Source: Myroides odoratus DSM 2801 (GTDB taxonomy: Bacteria; Bacteroidota; Bacteroidia; Flavobacteriales; Flavobacteriaceae). From it: a stretch of DNA of 64,000 nucleotides. Below are positions 1-10,700 of this stretch, piece by piece (the stretch's first letter is position 1; each line of letters begins with the position of its first letter). Made by a program: the position numbers and the translations under genes. The notes beneath the pieces are model-generated. The model did not search any database and was not told where the DNA came from. It saw nothing but the letters and a program-made list of their open reading frames with translations. The stretch lies in the NCBI RefSeq assembly GCF_000243275.1, contig NZ_CM001437.1:3095092-3159091 (forward strand), given 5' to 3'.

Positions 1-1984
1 TGGGTTGTTCTGCTAGTTCAACGCGATAGGTTCGCGTTGTCACAGTACCACATTTTGTCAATTCAACTTTTAGTATACCAAATCGACCACTTGCACTGAT
101 GTTGTGGAAATTAACAGATACTCTATTGCTGTTGATTCCATTAATTATACTAGCAAAATTGGTTTGTCCAGATTCTGCTGTTATACTCCAAGCAATATGA
201 TCTGGAGTTACACCATCTAGATCAAGTGAAAAGGTTTCACTACTACTTTGACAGAATTTTAGTAATCCACTGTCATTAATAATGCGTGGATCATATTTAA
301 TTCCCTGAACATTTAATGTAACGGGTTCAGAACTACAAACCACGCCGTTTTGGATTTTTTGGCGAACAACGCTAATGGTTCCTGCGGTTCTAAATTCTAC
401 ATCCACAGAAGTTCCTGCACTAGTTCCGATGATACTTCCTCCTGTAATACTCCAAACGTATGTAAAACCAGGTTCATTTTCTGAGATTGTATAGGTATAA
501 GGGGTGTTAAAACACACTTTAGTTGGTCCTTCAATTGTGCCATTTATTTCACCACTGTCAATGACATCTCGGATAACAGGGTCCGTTACACAGCCGTTAT
601 AGCTGGCGGTAATGATATGTGTACCACTCTCTGGAAAATTGTATTGCATACTACTTCCATTAAAGGTATATACTGTGGCACCATTACGAGTAACAGTCCA
701 TTGTACAGGAGCACCATTACTAACATCAAAACGTTGTGGAGTGAAACGACAGATAGTACGCTCTGAATTTGTAACAATTTCTGGTTTTGGTGCAATAGTG
801 AAAGACATTACGGCTTCACCCTCACATTTCATTTCAGCTAGTAAGGTGTTTTTATAGCGTACACTTAAGGTATAAGTACCAGGTTGTGTGCCATTAACAA
901 AAATTTCATTTCGTTGATCCGTATGAGCTAACATAGGGTGATTAGGATTGCCGTTAATCATCCACTCAAATTCAGTTGTAGGCCATTGTGGCATTGAGAA
1001 AAGGCTCTGCTCATCTTGACAGACAATTTGAGGTCCTTTTATTTTTCCTTTTCTAACAATTACAGGCACTTTTACTGTACTCCAAACCGGACAAGCACAA
1101 TTGGAAAGGTAACTGATATAACCAAAACCATCTAAAGGATCGATATTATCCCAAGTAACTTCTATAGATGTGTCGTGATTATTAAGGATACGACCACCCT
1201 TCACTTCCCATTTTCCTCCACATCCGTCATTCACACTATAAGTCTCAGTGCTGTATTCACAGACGATACTAGGACACGTGATTTCAAATATTTTTTCTGG
1301 TTTTATGCTGAATTTTTTCTCATAGGTAGTACTGCAATTACAACTATTGGTAACAGTGAGTTTGACATTGTAAACTCCTTCTCTGGTATAGGTGTGCGTG
1401 GGTTCGAAGGTGCTAGAGGTTGTTCCATCTCCAAAATCCCAAAGGTAATTGACGATATCCGTTCCCCCATTGTTGTTGGATAGATTATCAAAAGAGATGG
1501 GCATGTCAACACAAAACTGATTTTGTTCAGGTTGAATCCCATCAACTTGAAATAGTGCTTTTGGACTTAAGATTTTTTCAACACATAAGGCAAGCGACTC
1601 TACGTGGCCATTCGTGTAGGTAATGTGTGCGGTAAGACTTCCATTTCCATAGGCACCCCATTTGATAATGGCTAATCTATTCGTATTTCGTTGCAATTCG
1701 CCTCCTGTGACCTCCCAATCTACTGAAACGACTTCTCTGTCGTTAAGTATGTAGGAGACGATACTGTTTTCACAAACTCGTAGACAAACGCCATAGGCAA
1801 TTTGTTCATACAAATTGTAATTGTCTTGATCCATTTTTTCATAGTATTCAATACAGCCTACTTCTTTATCCCAAACAAGGACAGGATTAGGGTAAATTTG
1901 CGCTTTTAGTCCTAAAGACCACAGCGCTACGAGTAAAATGAGCCAAAAGGCTCTTGTACTGCTACGTGTTGTAGTGTTTGTCAT
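1..1984 (-). CDS. Secreted PKD-domain surface protein, 3' end beyond window
   Basis: An uninterrupted minus-strand frame runs from an ATG at 1984 to the left edge (661 codons visible, no stop), so the C-terminus is missing. Residues 1-29 form a signal peptide (basic start, hydrophobic core WLILLVALWSLGL, cleavage near KAQ). A PKD-type Ig-like domain lies around residues 155-235, with the hallmark WDFGDGT followed by a HTYT strand. The rest consists of further Ig-like segments rich in Cys, with repeated WSITGG-like strands, typical of large flavobacterial surface proteins that usually end in a T9SS sorting domain; that end is outside the window and is inference. The next minus-strand gene upstream lies over 500 bases away, so it is probably transcribed on its own. 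Exact substrate or ligand unknown. Confidence 0.85.
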   Translation of the reverse strand, partial: MTNTTTRSSTRAFWLILLVALWSLGLKAQIYPNPVLVWDKEVGCIEYYEKMDQDNYNLYEQIAYGVCLRVCENSIVSYILNDREVVSVDWEVTGGELQRNTNRLAIIKWGAYGNGSLTAHITYTNGHVESLALCVEKILSPKALFQVDGIQPEQNQFCVDMPISFDNLSNNNGGTDIVNYLWDFGDGTTSSTFEPTHTYTREGVYNVKLTVTNSCNCSTTYEKKFSIKPEKIFEITCPSIVCEYSTETYSVNDGCGGKWEVKGGRILNNHDTSIEVTWDNIDPLDGFGYISYLSNCACPVWSTVKVPVIVRKGKIKGPQIVCQDEQSLFSMPQWPTTEFEWMINGNPNHPMLAHTDQRNEIFVNGTQPGTYTLSVRYKNTLLAEMKCEGEAVMSFTIAPKPEIVTNSERTICRFTPQRFDVSNGAPVQWTVTRNGATVYTFNGSSMQYNFPESGTHIITASYNGCVTDPVIRDVIDSGEINGTIEGPTKVCFNTPYTYTISENEPGFTYVWSITGGSIIGTSAGTSVDVEFRTAGTISVVRQKIQNGVVCSSEPVTLNVQGIKYDPRIINDSGLLKFCQSSSETFSLDLDGVTPDHIAWSITAESGQTNFASIINGINSNRVSVNFHNISASGRFGILKVELTKCGTVTTRTYRVELAEQP

Positions 1985-2501
1985 AAATAAAATAATTAGG
2001 TTAATAATCGTGTAATAGTATAGGGTATTAAAACTATATTGTTTGATTGCTATGCTGAAAAAGGCGAATATTAGAGGGTAATTATTTAATTCATCGCTAA
2101 GACAAAAATCACAATATACTAGGAAAGAAAATTCCTGAATCTACATGTATTCTATTTCATTTTGAGTAGTGTTTTTGTTGTAAATAATTGAATTAAAGTT
2201 TTTTATTTTAAAAAAAATGAATTATTTATCTCTATCAAAAGAAATAAATATTATTTCAAAATCCTAATTTTATCTTAAAATAAATACAATAAAAACATAA
2301 ATATATGAAATCATAGTACTGTTTGAGCGACCAGCCTAGTAAAATAGGGGGATTTTTATTTTAACTTAAATATTTGAATAATTATTATTTTGTGTGAAAG
2401 GTAACAGAAATACTAAAAATGAAAACTGGAATTAGTTTGGTATTGGGTAAAGCGAAATAAGTGGTGTGTATTACTGAAGGAATTTTAATGTGAAACTAGG
2501 C
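1985..2501. other. AT-rich intergenic region, no gene seen
   Basis: This 517-base stretch separates two minus-strand genes. It is very AT-rich with many short A and T runs. I see no open frame with coding character, no RNA gene and no clear hairpin followed by a T run. It should hold the promoter of the PKD-domain gene that starts at 1984. Confidence 0.5.
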
Positions 2502-2888
2502 TTAATGAAATTTTTTCGATTGACCTTTGTTAGTTTTGCTTGGAGTGGAGTTGTAATGCTGTAGAACATAAAAAATAAAAGCACCAAAAAAATAGAGTAG
2601 ACAATCCATCCAATCTCCAGTATAACGAGGATTGTGTTGGGGTAAATACCACTCAAAGTAAACGGAGTAAAAGAAGGCAACGCTTAAAATTAAAAGCAAG
2701 GAAAGATGAAGGGTTTGCTCTTGCTTAATTTTTCGAACAACAAATAAGCAACTAGTTAATACTAAAGGTAAGAAGAGAAAATCATTGACATAATTATTTA
2801 CCCAAAGGGGAAGATGTAGCTGCGTTTGTTGCAGCAAATAGATAGTAATTGCGATACCTAAGGCTATAAAAAAAAGTATTTTCTTCAT
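2502..2888 (-). CDS. Small four-helix membrane protein
   Basis: A 128-residue protein with about four membrane segments (residues 4-20, 34-50, 61-78 and 93-110) and a short basic tail. It has the conserved blocks NYVNDFLFLPLVL and NPRYTGDWMD that I recall from a Bacteroidota family of 130-150-residue proteins often labelled 'magnesium citrate secondary transporter' in databases; nothing in the sequence supports that transport role, since it is far too short for a known citrate carrier. It lies 24 bases behind the zinc-ribbon gene that ends at 2913 and is probably co-transcribed with it. Start: ATG followed by a Lys-Lys-hydrophobic stretch. Function unknown. Confidence 0.75.
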   Translation of the reverse strand: MKKILFFIALGIAITIYLLQQTQLHLPLWVNNYVNDFLFLPLVLTSCLFVVRKIKQEQTLHLSLLLILSVAFFYSVYFEWYLPQHNPRYTGDWMDCLLYFFGAFIFYVLQHYNSTPSKTNKGQSKKFH

Positions 2889-2912
2889 CTTTAGCAGTTT
2901 GAATTACGATCA

Positions 2913-3221
2913 TTAGGCCGCAATCATCCCAACGAGATATGCAATACCCGCTGCGATCGTTGCAACTACCAGCCAAACCGTGTGTACAATGATATAGAGG
3001 ACGCGCACAAAAGGATTAGAGTGGTTGCGCAACGTTAAGAAAAACTTTTCTATGGCTGTCGGTTCACGAAGAATTTCTTTTTGAATGCGCTCTTCTTTTA
3101 CGCGTTGCTGCTCTAGCTGGCGTTCTAATACAATATTGATAATCTCCCCGCAGTTTGTGCAGTAATCTGTATTCAAATTTTCAGTCTGACAGTGTTTACA
3201 CGTTATATAATGTTTACTCAT
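2913..3221 (-). CDS. Zinc-ribbon protein with C-terminal membrane helix
   Basis: A 102-residue protein. Residues 8-24 hold a treble-clef or zinc-ribbon motif (CKHC, then CTNC), which should bind one zinc ion. A charged, probably helical linker rich in Gln, Glu and Arg follows at residues 30-55, then a hydrophobic segment at about 75-100 that should anchor it in the inner membrane. It resembles small zinc-ribbon membrane proteins of Bacteroidota related to the DUF3667 type, but it is much shorter and I would not assign it to that family. It is the first gene of a likely two-gene unit with the small membrane protein at 2502-2888. The N-terminal ribbon would face the cytoplasm. Function unknown. 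Confidence 0.75.
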   Translation of the reverse strand: MSKHYITCKHCQTENLNTDYCTNCGEIINIVLERQLEQQRVKEERIQKEILREPTAIEKFFLTLRNHSNPFVRVLYIIVHTVWLVVATIAAGIAYLVGMIAA

Positions 3222-3416
3222 GATTCGTTTTTAAATGAAGAGAAGCACTGTTGAGCGGTTTCTCTACTGCAAAATTGAGACAAATAGTTAGCGTAAAAAA
3301 GAACTATTTGTCATCAAAACTGTTCTAAAATACGCCTTTTTTTGCATTTCCTCTGTTGGAGGGGATAAGGAGTTCCTTTAAATGTGAGGTATGATGCGCT
3401 AACTTCTGGTGTAGAT

Positions 3417-4298
3417 TTAAAATTGCTTTCTGTATTGACCTGGCGAACAACCTACTTTTCTTTTGAAAAACTTGCCAAAGAAGGAAGTACTGTTGAAGTG
3501 TAATTCATCCGCTATTTCCATTATGGTGAGTGTTGTATTGGTCAACAAGAGCTGAACTTCTATTATAATAGCCTGATCAATTAATTCTCCAATCGTTTTG
3601 GAGGTTACTTCTTTGATTACTTTGGCTAAATAACGATCCGAGACGCAGAGTTCAGCAGCGTAAAAACGAACTTGTTTTTCGGTTCTAAAATGCGTTTGTA
3701 AAGCTTCTAAAAACAGCAAGGTGAGCTGTTCTTTTCTTGAAATATGTTCGTGTAAAATAAGATTTTGGTGTTGACTAATGGCTTTTAGTTCAAGTAAAAT
3801 TAAGGCAAATAGATGCTGTATGGAGGTAAGATAGTATTGAAAATCGCTTTTCTGTTTGTTTTTTTGATCCACTAGTTCACATAGGTTGACTAATGTTTTC
3901 AGCTGTATGTCATTCAATAGCAGATGATGAACTTTGGATGACGCAAGTAAGCTGAAATCGCTTTTTTCATTTTGTGTATGCGTAATGGCAAAGGTCTTGT
4001 CAAAACTCAAGGTAATAAATACTAAATCAACACTGAATTTTTTAAAGTAGATGACGGTTTGCGGCGGAACGATGACCAATGCGTTTTGCTGCAGTTCATG
4101 CTTGTTTAAATCAAGTTGAACCGTCATATTTCCTTCAAGAATAAGTAGTATGGTATAATTAGCTGTTCGATAGGGGTGTTGAAGGGGATGATCCGATAGG
4201 TATTGCTTGAAATCAACATACAATCCACTTTCTTGAAAATCATGTTCAAGTAATTGGAGCATGTCTTGAATGGAATAGTTGTGAATTTTATCAGGCAT
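3417..4298 (-). CDS. AraC-family transcriptional regulator (soluble)
   Basis: A 293-residue regulator. The N-terminal part (about residues 20-130) has the strand-rich, cupin-like sensing fold of many AraC proteins (strands around YTILLILEGNMTV and NALVIVPPQTVIYF). The C-terminal part, about residues 195-293, is the double helix-turn-helix DNA-binding domain, ending in the usual pattern of HFNSTSFFGKFFKRKVGCSP followed by QYR. No membrane helix, which separates it from the membrane-bound AraC proteins elsewhere in the window. It is transcribed away from the 2024-residue secreted protein gene that starts at 4761, so it is a candidate regulator of that gene, although divergent layout alone is weak evidence. 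Effector unknown. Confidence 0.9.
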   Translation of the reverse strand: MPDKIHNYSIQDMLQLLEHDFQESGLYVDFKQYLSDHPLQHPYRTANYTILLILEGNMTVQLDLNKHELQQNALVIVPPQTVIYFKKFSVDLVFITLSFDKTFAITHTQNEKSDFSLLASSKVHHLLLNDIQLKTLVNLCELVDQKNKQKSDFQYYLTSIQHLFALILLELKAISQHQNLILHEHISRKEQLTLLFLEALQTHFRTEKQVRFYAAELCVSDRYLAKVIKEVTSKTIGELIDQAIIIEVQLLLTNTTLTIMEIADELHFNSTSFFGKFFKRKVGCSPGQYRKQF

Positions 4299-4760
4299 CG
4301 TAAAATAGAATGGAGAAAGTGTAAAATCAACCTAGTAGGATACGAATATATTACTTTTTTGAAGGATAAAACAGGTGAAATCCTCAATTAAATGACGAAA
4401 AACCTCTTTTGTATTGACTAAAAATTAACGAAATAAAACAATGATACTTTTAATTAGACTAATTCTAATATAATTAAATGTGCTTTTATAACGATTCTGT
4501 AGTAAAATTTGTAAATAACAGCATCTTGTTTTTAATTAGATTTAATATAAATAGATTTGTTGGTAAAATTATAACTACTTATTGATATGAATCATTTATA
4601 CCCTAAATCAGAGTTTAGACCGTTGTTTAATCCTCATCAATTTTATTTTTATCAACCCAAGGGATGCCCATTAGGTTTTGTTTTAGGAATGAATTAAAGA
4701 TAGCAAAACGCATCAGCGTTTTCGAATAAAACGAAATAAATCACTACATAATCAAACAAC
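4299..4760. other. Divergent intergenic region
   Basis: This 462-base AT-rich region lies between the AraC gene (minus) and the giant secreted protein gene (plus) and must carry both promoters. A 36-codon frame starting with ATG at 4587 and ending at 4697 is the only feature with any coding look, but it has no homologue I recognise. No terminator or RNA gene is evident. Confidence 0.5.
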
Positions 4761-7700
4761 ATGTGTATCTATACAGTTAAAAAAACACTGCTCCTACTAC
4801 TAGGAGGTATGCTAGGGTGCTTTACTACTCATGCACAGCATTTTCGAGCCCATACAGCTCAAACTTTTCCGGGGGTTTTCTATGGAGATGCCACCGTACT
4901 TGACGTGAACCAAGATGCTTATCCAGATTTAATATTCTCCGGAACTGGAGAAGGATATGGATCGGGAAATACGCTCGTCTATGTAAATGAACAAGATCAT
5001 TTTACGGCCTTAAGTAATCAATTTTCACAGATCATGTATTCCGCTATAGGAACAGGAGATTTGGATGGGGATGGGAAGATGGATTTTGCTATTACTGGAT
5101 TTCGAAAAGAAGAAGGATTTCCCAATGAAAAGGTTTTTGAAATTTACTACAACAATGGCGACAATACATTTACGAAAAAGAATATCACTACCATTATTCC
5201 AGCACAATATGGATCGATAAAAATTGCAGATTTAAATGGAGATGGATTGGCCGATTTATTGGTTAATGGACAAACTGATGCAGGATACAGCTCTAAAGTT
5301 TATTTTCAGCAAGCGGATGGGGAGTTTATTGATTCTAATATTGAACTGCTTGGGACTTATTTCAGTGCGACTGAAATCTTCGATGCAAATGGAGATGGAT
5401 TACCTGATATCTTGATTACAGGTTTTAGCAATAGTTATGTGCCAGCAACTCAGTTGTATCTTAATCAAGGGAATGGGAATTTTAGCCCCCATGATTCAGG
5501 ATTAGGAGCGGTTTATTTTTCATCGATTAGCGTGGCTGATTTTGAGGGCGATGGTGATTTGGATGTATTATTAGGTGGAATGAATGGCAGCATGACGCAT
5601 AGTCTTGTACTGTATTTGAATGATGGACAAGGTAATTTTACAGCTGCACCTTATGCGTTTGAAGGGATTATCATGGGATCCAGTGCACTTGTAGATTACA
5701 ACAAGGATGGCTTTTTAGATGTATTTTCTTTTGGGAGTACAGCCTCTTCTGGTATCAAGACAAATATATATACCAATCAACAGAATCAATCGTTTGTTTT
5801 GGATGTAGAAAATTCTAATGCAATTAGAGGATTGAGTACGTCTAGAGCGAAGTGGTTTGACTTTGATCAAGATGGAGATATGGATCTCTTTGTGATTGGG
5901 TACACCAGTGATGGAACAGCAATGACTATGTTATACGAAAATACACTTCCTCCTGTAGTTCCTTCGGATTACTGCGATGTTTCTGTATTGTATGGCGTAG
6001 AACCTATTACGTTGGTGCAATGGGCTAATCTGAACAATCAAACGGATATAGACCCCAATGCAACGACAGCTCCAGCACGTTATGAAGATTTTACTTCTAT
6101 GATTGCACAAGTGCAACGTGGACAGACCTATACATTGACAGTTAAAGGAAATACCAATGGGAATTTTGAAAATGATATTCGCGTATTTATTGACTGGAAT
6201 AACGATGGACAATTCGATATGCAAACAGAATTTTACACCGCATCATTATTGCCTTCTACAGGACAAGATGAGGTGAAAGTAGAAATTGCAATCCGAGTAC
6301 CTGATACGGCTGTACTGGGAAAAACACGCATGCGTATTATTAAAGACAATTGGAATATTTATGAAGAAGGAGAATTTGATGCGTGTTTAGATGCAGAATA
6401 TGGACAAGTGGAGGATTATTCTGTTCAAATAGCGGATGGTACAACTAATCCTGGGGATTATTGTGATGTTACTGTATTATATGGTGTGGAGCCTATTACT
6501 TTAGTACAATTTGCAAATTTAAATAATCAAACGGATGTAACGCCAAATCCAACGGTAGCTCCGGTAGCTTATGAGGATTTTACGGCGATGGTTGCTCAAG
6601 TAGAACGTGGTCAAACGTATACGTTGACAGTTAAAGGGAATACCAATGGAAATTTTGAACACGATATTCGCGCTTTTATTGACTGGAATAACGATGGACA
6701 ATTTGATGTTCGTACAGAACTATATCGAGGATTACTCTCGCCATCTACTGGACAAGATCAGGTAAAAGTGGAGTTTGAAATCCGTGTACCTGATGATGCA
6801 GTAGTAGGAAATACACGTATGCGTATTATCAAAGACAATTGGTATATATACGAAGAAGGTGAATTTGATGCTTGTACTGATGCAGAATATGGTCAAATTG
6901 AAGATTATTCTGTTCAGATTACGGACGGAACAGTACAACCTGGTTGTACCAATCAAGAACCAGGAATGAATCCTGGAGATACAGGTTGTGTGACGTTTCA
7001 ATATAATGGATCTACTGTAACGTATACAACAGTTCGTGCAGTGGATGGAACCATTTGGTTGCAACAAAATTTAGGTAGTGAACAAGTGGCGACAGCAGCA
7101 ACAGATGCTTCAGCTTATGGAGATTTATTCCAATGGGGAAGATGGGATGATGGACATCAAAAGCGTACCTCAACTATTGGAACTACTGCGCCTTCACCAA
7201 ATACTCCACGTGGATTAGGACAAAATAACAGTAAATTCTATTTGACTGATCCATCGTGGTGGCAAGCAGGAACAAGTACTGATACTTGGGCAGCTGCTAC
7301 GCCTCAAGAGGTAACAGATACAGAAGGATGTGATCCTTGTAAAGCACTAGGAGAAGGATGGACGTTGCCAACTCAAGATCAATGGCAGGCAATCATTACT
7401 GCGGAAAGTATTACTAATATCCAAACGGCTTTTGATAGTAATTTGCGTTTAACGGTAGCGGGTGCTAGAGGAGGAAATGGCGTTTATAACGAAGGATTAC
7501 GCGGATATTACTGGAGTAAAACAGCTTCAACTAATCGAGATTTTGCAAAGCATTTATTCTATAGTAATATAACAATGAACGCAGGGGCAGGTGCTCCTCG
7601 TGAACAAGGATCTGCTATTCGTTGTATAAAAATGGCTCCTATTGTGACACCGGATGATTACTGTCAACCAGAGATTTCGGATACTGCACGTAGTTTACCA

Positions 7701-10700
7701 ATTTATGAATTCACTCTTGGCACAACAACACAAACAAGTGGAAGTAATACAGGAGTTGAACCGTTATATGAAGATTTTACAGCGAATGTAATACCAGTAG
7801 CGAAAGGGGAAACGTATCCTATTACAGTGAAGGGAAAAAATGACGGACAGGATATGCTGTTGGTGAAAGTTTATATTGATTACAATCGAGATTTTGAATT
7901 TTCAGCAGACGAAGCATTTACGATTGGGTTTTTAAATAACCTTGGCGGTGAAAGAGGAGAGGTATCAGGAACCATCCAAATTCCAGCTGATGCGTTAATC
8001 GGAGCAACGAGAATGCGCGTTGTGAGTATGTATCACAATCCAGAAACCACTTGGGTACACTTAGAAAATGTACCTTGTCCAACAGGATATTACCTGGGGC
8101 AAGTAGAGGATTATACGTTGGATATTCAAGGACCACTGGTAACAATAACAGGGGTAGAAGTGACCACAGCGAATGATGTTCCAGCAACCATTACGACTGA
8201 AAATGGAACGCTACAATTAGTTGCACGTGTATTACCAGCAGAGGCCAATCAAGCAGTAACGTGGTCTATTGTTGAAGGGGAAGCATTGGCTTCTATTGAT
8301 CAAAATGGGCGCATTTCTGCTTTAGCAAATGGCGTTGTAAAAGTAAGAGCTACTGCAGTTCAAGATACTACAAAGCAAGATGAAATTGAGATTACGATTG
8401 ATATTGAAGCCTTGCGTTGTCCTCCAATAGTACTAAAAATAGAGGAGATTGGAGAAGAAAAGGCAACTCTTCGAATCCTATCTGATGCTACTGTTTTTGA
8501 TGTCGAATATGGAGAAGAAGGATTCGTTCAAGGTGAAGGAACGACCATTGAAAATGTTTCAGCTGTACAGCTTATCGAAGGATTGACAGCAGAAGTAACT
8601 TATGATGTATATGTACGGGTAGCGGATTGTTCTACGTGGCAAAAAATTAGCTTTGAAACGATTAAAGTAAAAGAGCAAACAATTACTGTAGAAAATGTAA
8701 CGAAAGTATATGGTGATGCTCCTTTCCAAACAGGAGAATCAACGAGCCAATTACCACTTGTTTATACCGTTGCAGATTCAGCTGTTGCAGTAGTAGAAGC
8801 GGGAACTATTGTAATAAAAGGGGCTGGTGAAACAGAAATTCGTGTGAATCAGGCTGGGAATAATGAATACTTACCAGCAGAAGAAGTGCGTTTTACGTTA
8901 CGCGTAGCCAAAGCACCATTAGTTGTTCAGGCAACGGATCAAACCAAAACATACGACGGAACATCACATACTACTTGGAACGTTACATACCAAGGTTTTG
9001 TATATGGAGAGACTCCAAGTGCGTTAACGGGAACGTTGCGTTATGATGGAACGGCAATAGAAGCGATCAATGTAGGAACTTATTCGATTGAGGCAAGTGG
9101 ATATACCTCGACAAATTATGAGATTCAGTATCAAGCAGGAACATTGGCTATTACCAAAGCAACGCTAGAAGGAATTGTATTTGAAAATGGTTCATTCTTG
9201 TATGATGCAACACCTAAATCTATTGAGGTTAGAGGTGAACTACCAGCAGATGTTCGCGTAACATACGAAGGAAATGGACAAGTTGAGATAGGAAACTATA
9301 CCGTTACAGCACAACTTCACGGTGGAGCAAATTATGAAGACAAAACTTTAGTAGCCAACCTACAAATTCGCCATGCTTTAGCGGATCTTGTGTTTGAAGA
9401 TGCAACTTTTGTTTACGATGGAACAGCGAAGCAAATAACGGTGCAAAATGTACCGGAAGGCGTAACGGTAACGTATCAAAACAATGATAAGATTGCAGCA
9501 GGAACTTATACCGTTATTGCCGTTGTTCAAGGAGGAAATGAATACGAAAATACGACCCTTCGTGCTACATTAAAAATTACCAAAGCGGCAATTGAAAATA
9601 TTCAATTTGAAGGTCAAATATTTACTTATGATGGAACAGCGAAATATATTTTCGTTTCTGGTTCACTACCTCAAGGGGTAACAGTAGAACACAGCAATAA
9701 TGGAAAAATTGAGGTGGGAAGTTATGAAGTAAAAGCGACAATAAATGGCGGAAATAACTATCAAAGTCGCGAATTGACAGCTACTTTAAAGATAGAAAAA
9801 GCAAATCAAGAGATTCGTTTTGATGAGTTAGAAACGCGAATCTTAGCTGAAAGTGAAGATTTCCAACTTCAAGCTACTACGACGTCTAACTTACCTTTAC
9901 ACTATACCTACACCTATACTAGTGGGCAACCTGCTGCTGAGGTGAGTGAAACAGGTTGGGTAACGCTTAAAAAAGTAGGAGAAATTACAATTACAGTTAC
10001 ACAAGCAGGTAATGCAAATTATCACCCTGCATTGGCGGTAAGTCGAGTGTTGCGCATTGTAAATAACGATGCTTCTATTCACGATATCTGGATTGCTGAT
10101 GAGCAGTATACTAAACCTCAAAATCAGATTTACCATTTGATGAGTTGTGAAGATTTGAGAACAACGGTTTCTGTAAAAATTGGGGTAGATGAAGGAGCAA
10201 AAGTTACGCCGAGTGCAACATTTAGTATTTCAGTACCTAAACCAGGAATTTACAAACAAACGGTTACGGTTGTTTCACAAAATGGAAAAGTGAAAGAAGA
10301 GTATGTTATTGTTGTAGAAAAACCATTTGCCTTTGAGCAAATTGCGGTACAAAAATTCAATAATACATTATTGATCAACAAAAATCCACAGACCAATGGA
10401 GGTTATCAATTGGTAGGATTCCAGTGGTATAAAGACGGAGCTCTAATCTCAGAAGAACAAGTTTATTCTGCGGGTCCTAAATCAATATTAGATCGCAATG
10501 CGGTGTATCATGCTATTGTTAAAACAGCAGAAGGAGAAGAAATTCACGTTTGCCCGATGGAAATTACAACTGTGGTAACACCTGTGATTCAATTGTATCC
10601 TAATCCAGTAACGCTTGGCCAAAAAACAACCCTAGAGGTACATGTTACAGGTGTACAATTAAGAGGAATTCCTGTTCAAGTATTCAATTTAAACGGGCAA

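Noticed and set aside
4587..4697. A 36-codon frame starting with ATG (MNHLYPKSEFRP...) between the AraC gene and the giant cargo gene
   Set aside because: No recognisable family, no convincing promoter or conserved context; frames of this length are expected by chance in AT-rich DNA. Kept only as a remark.
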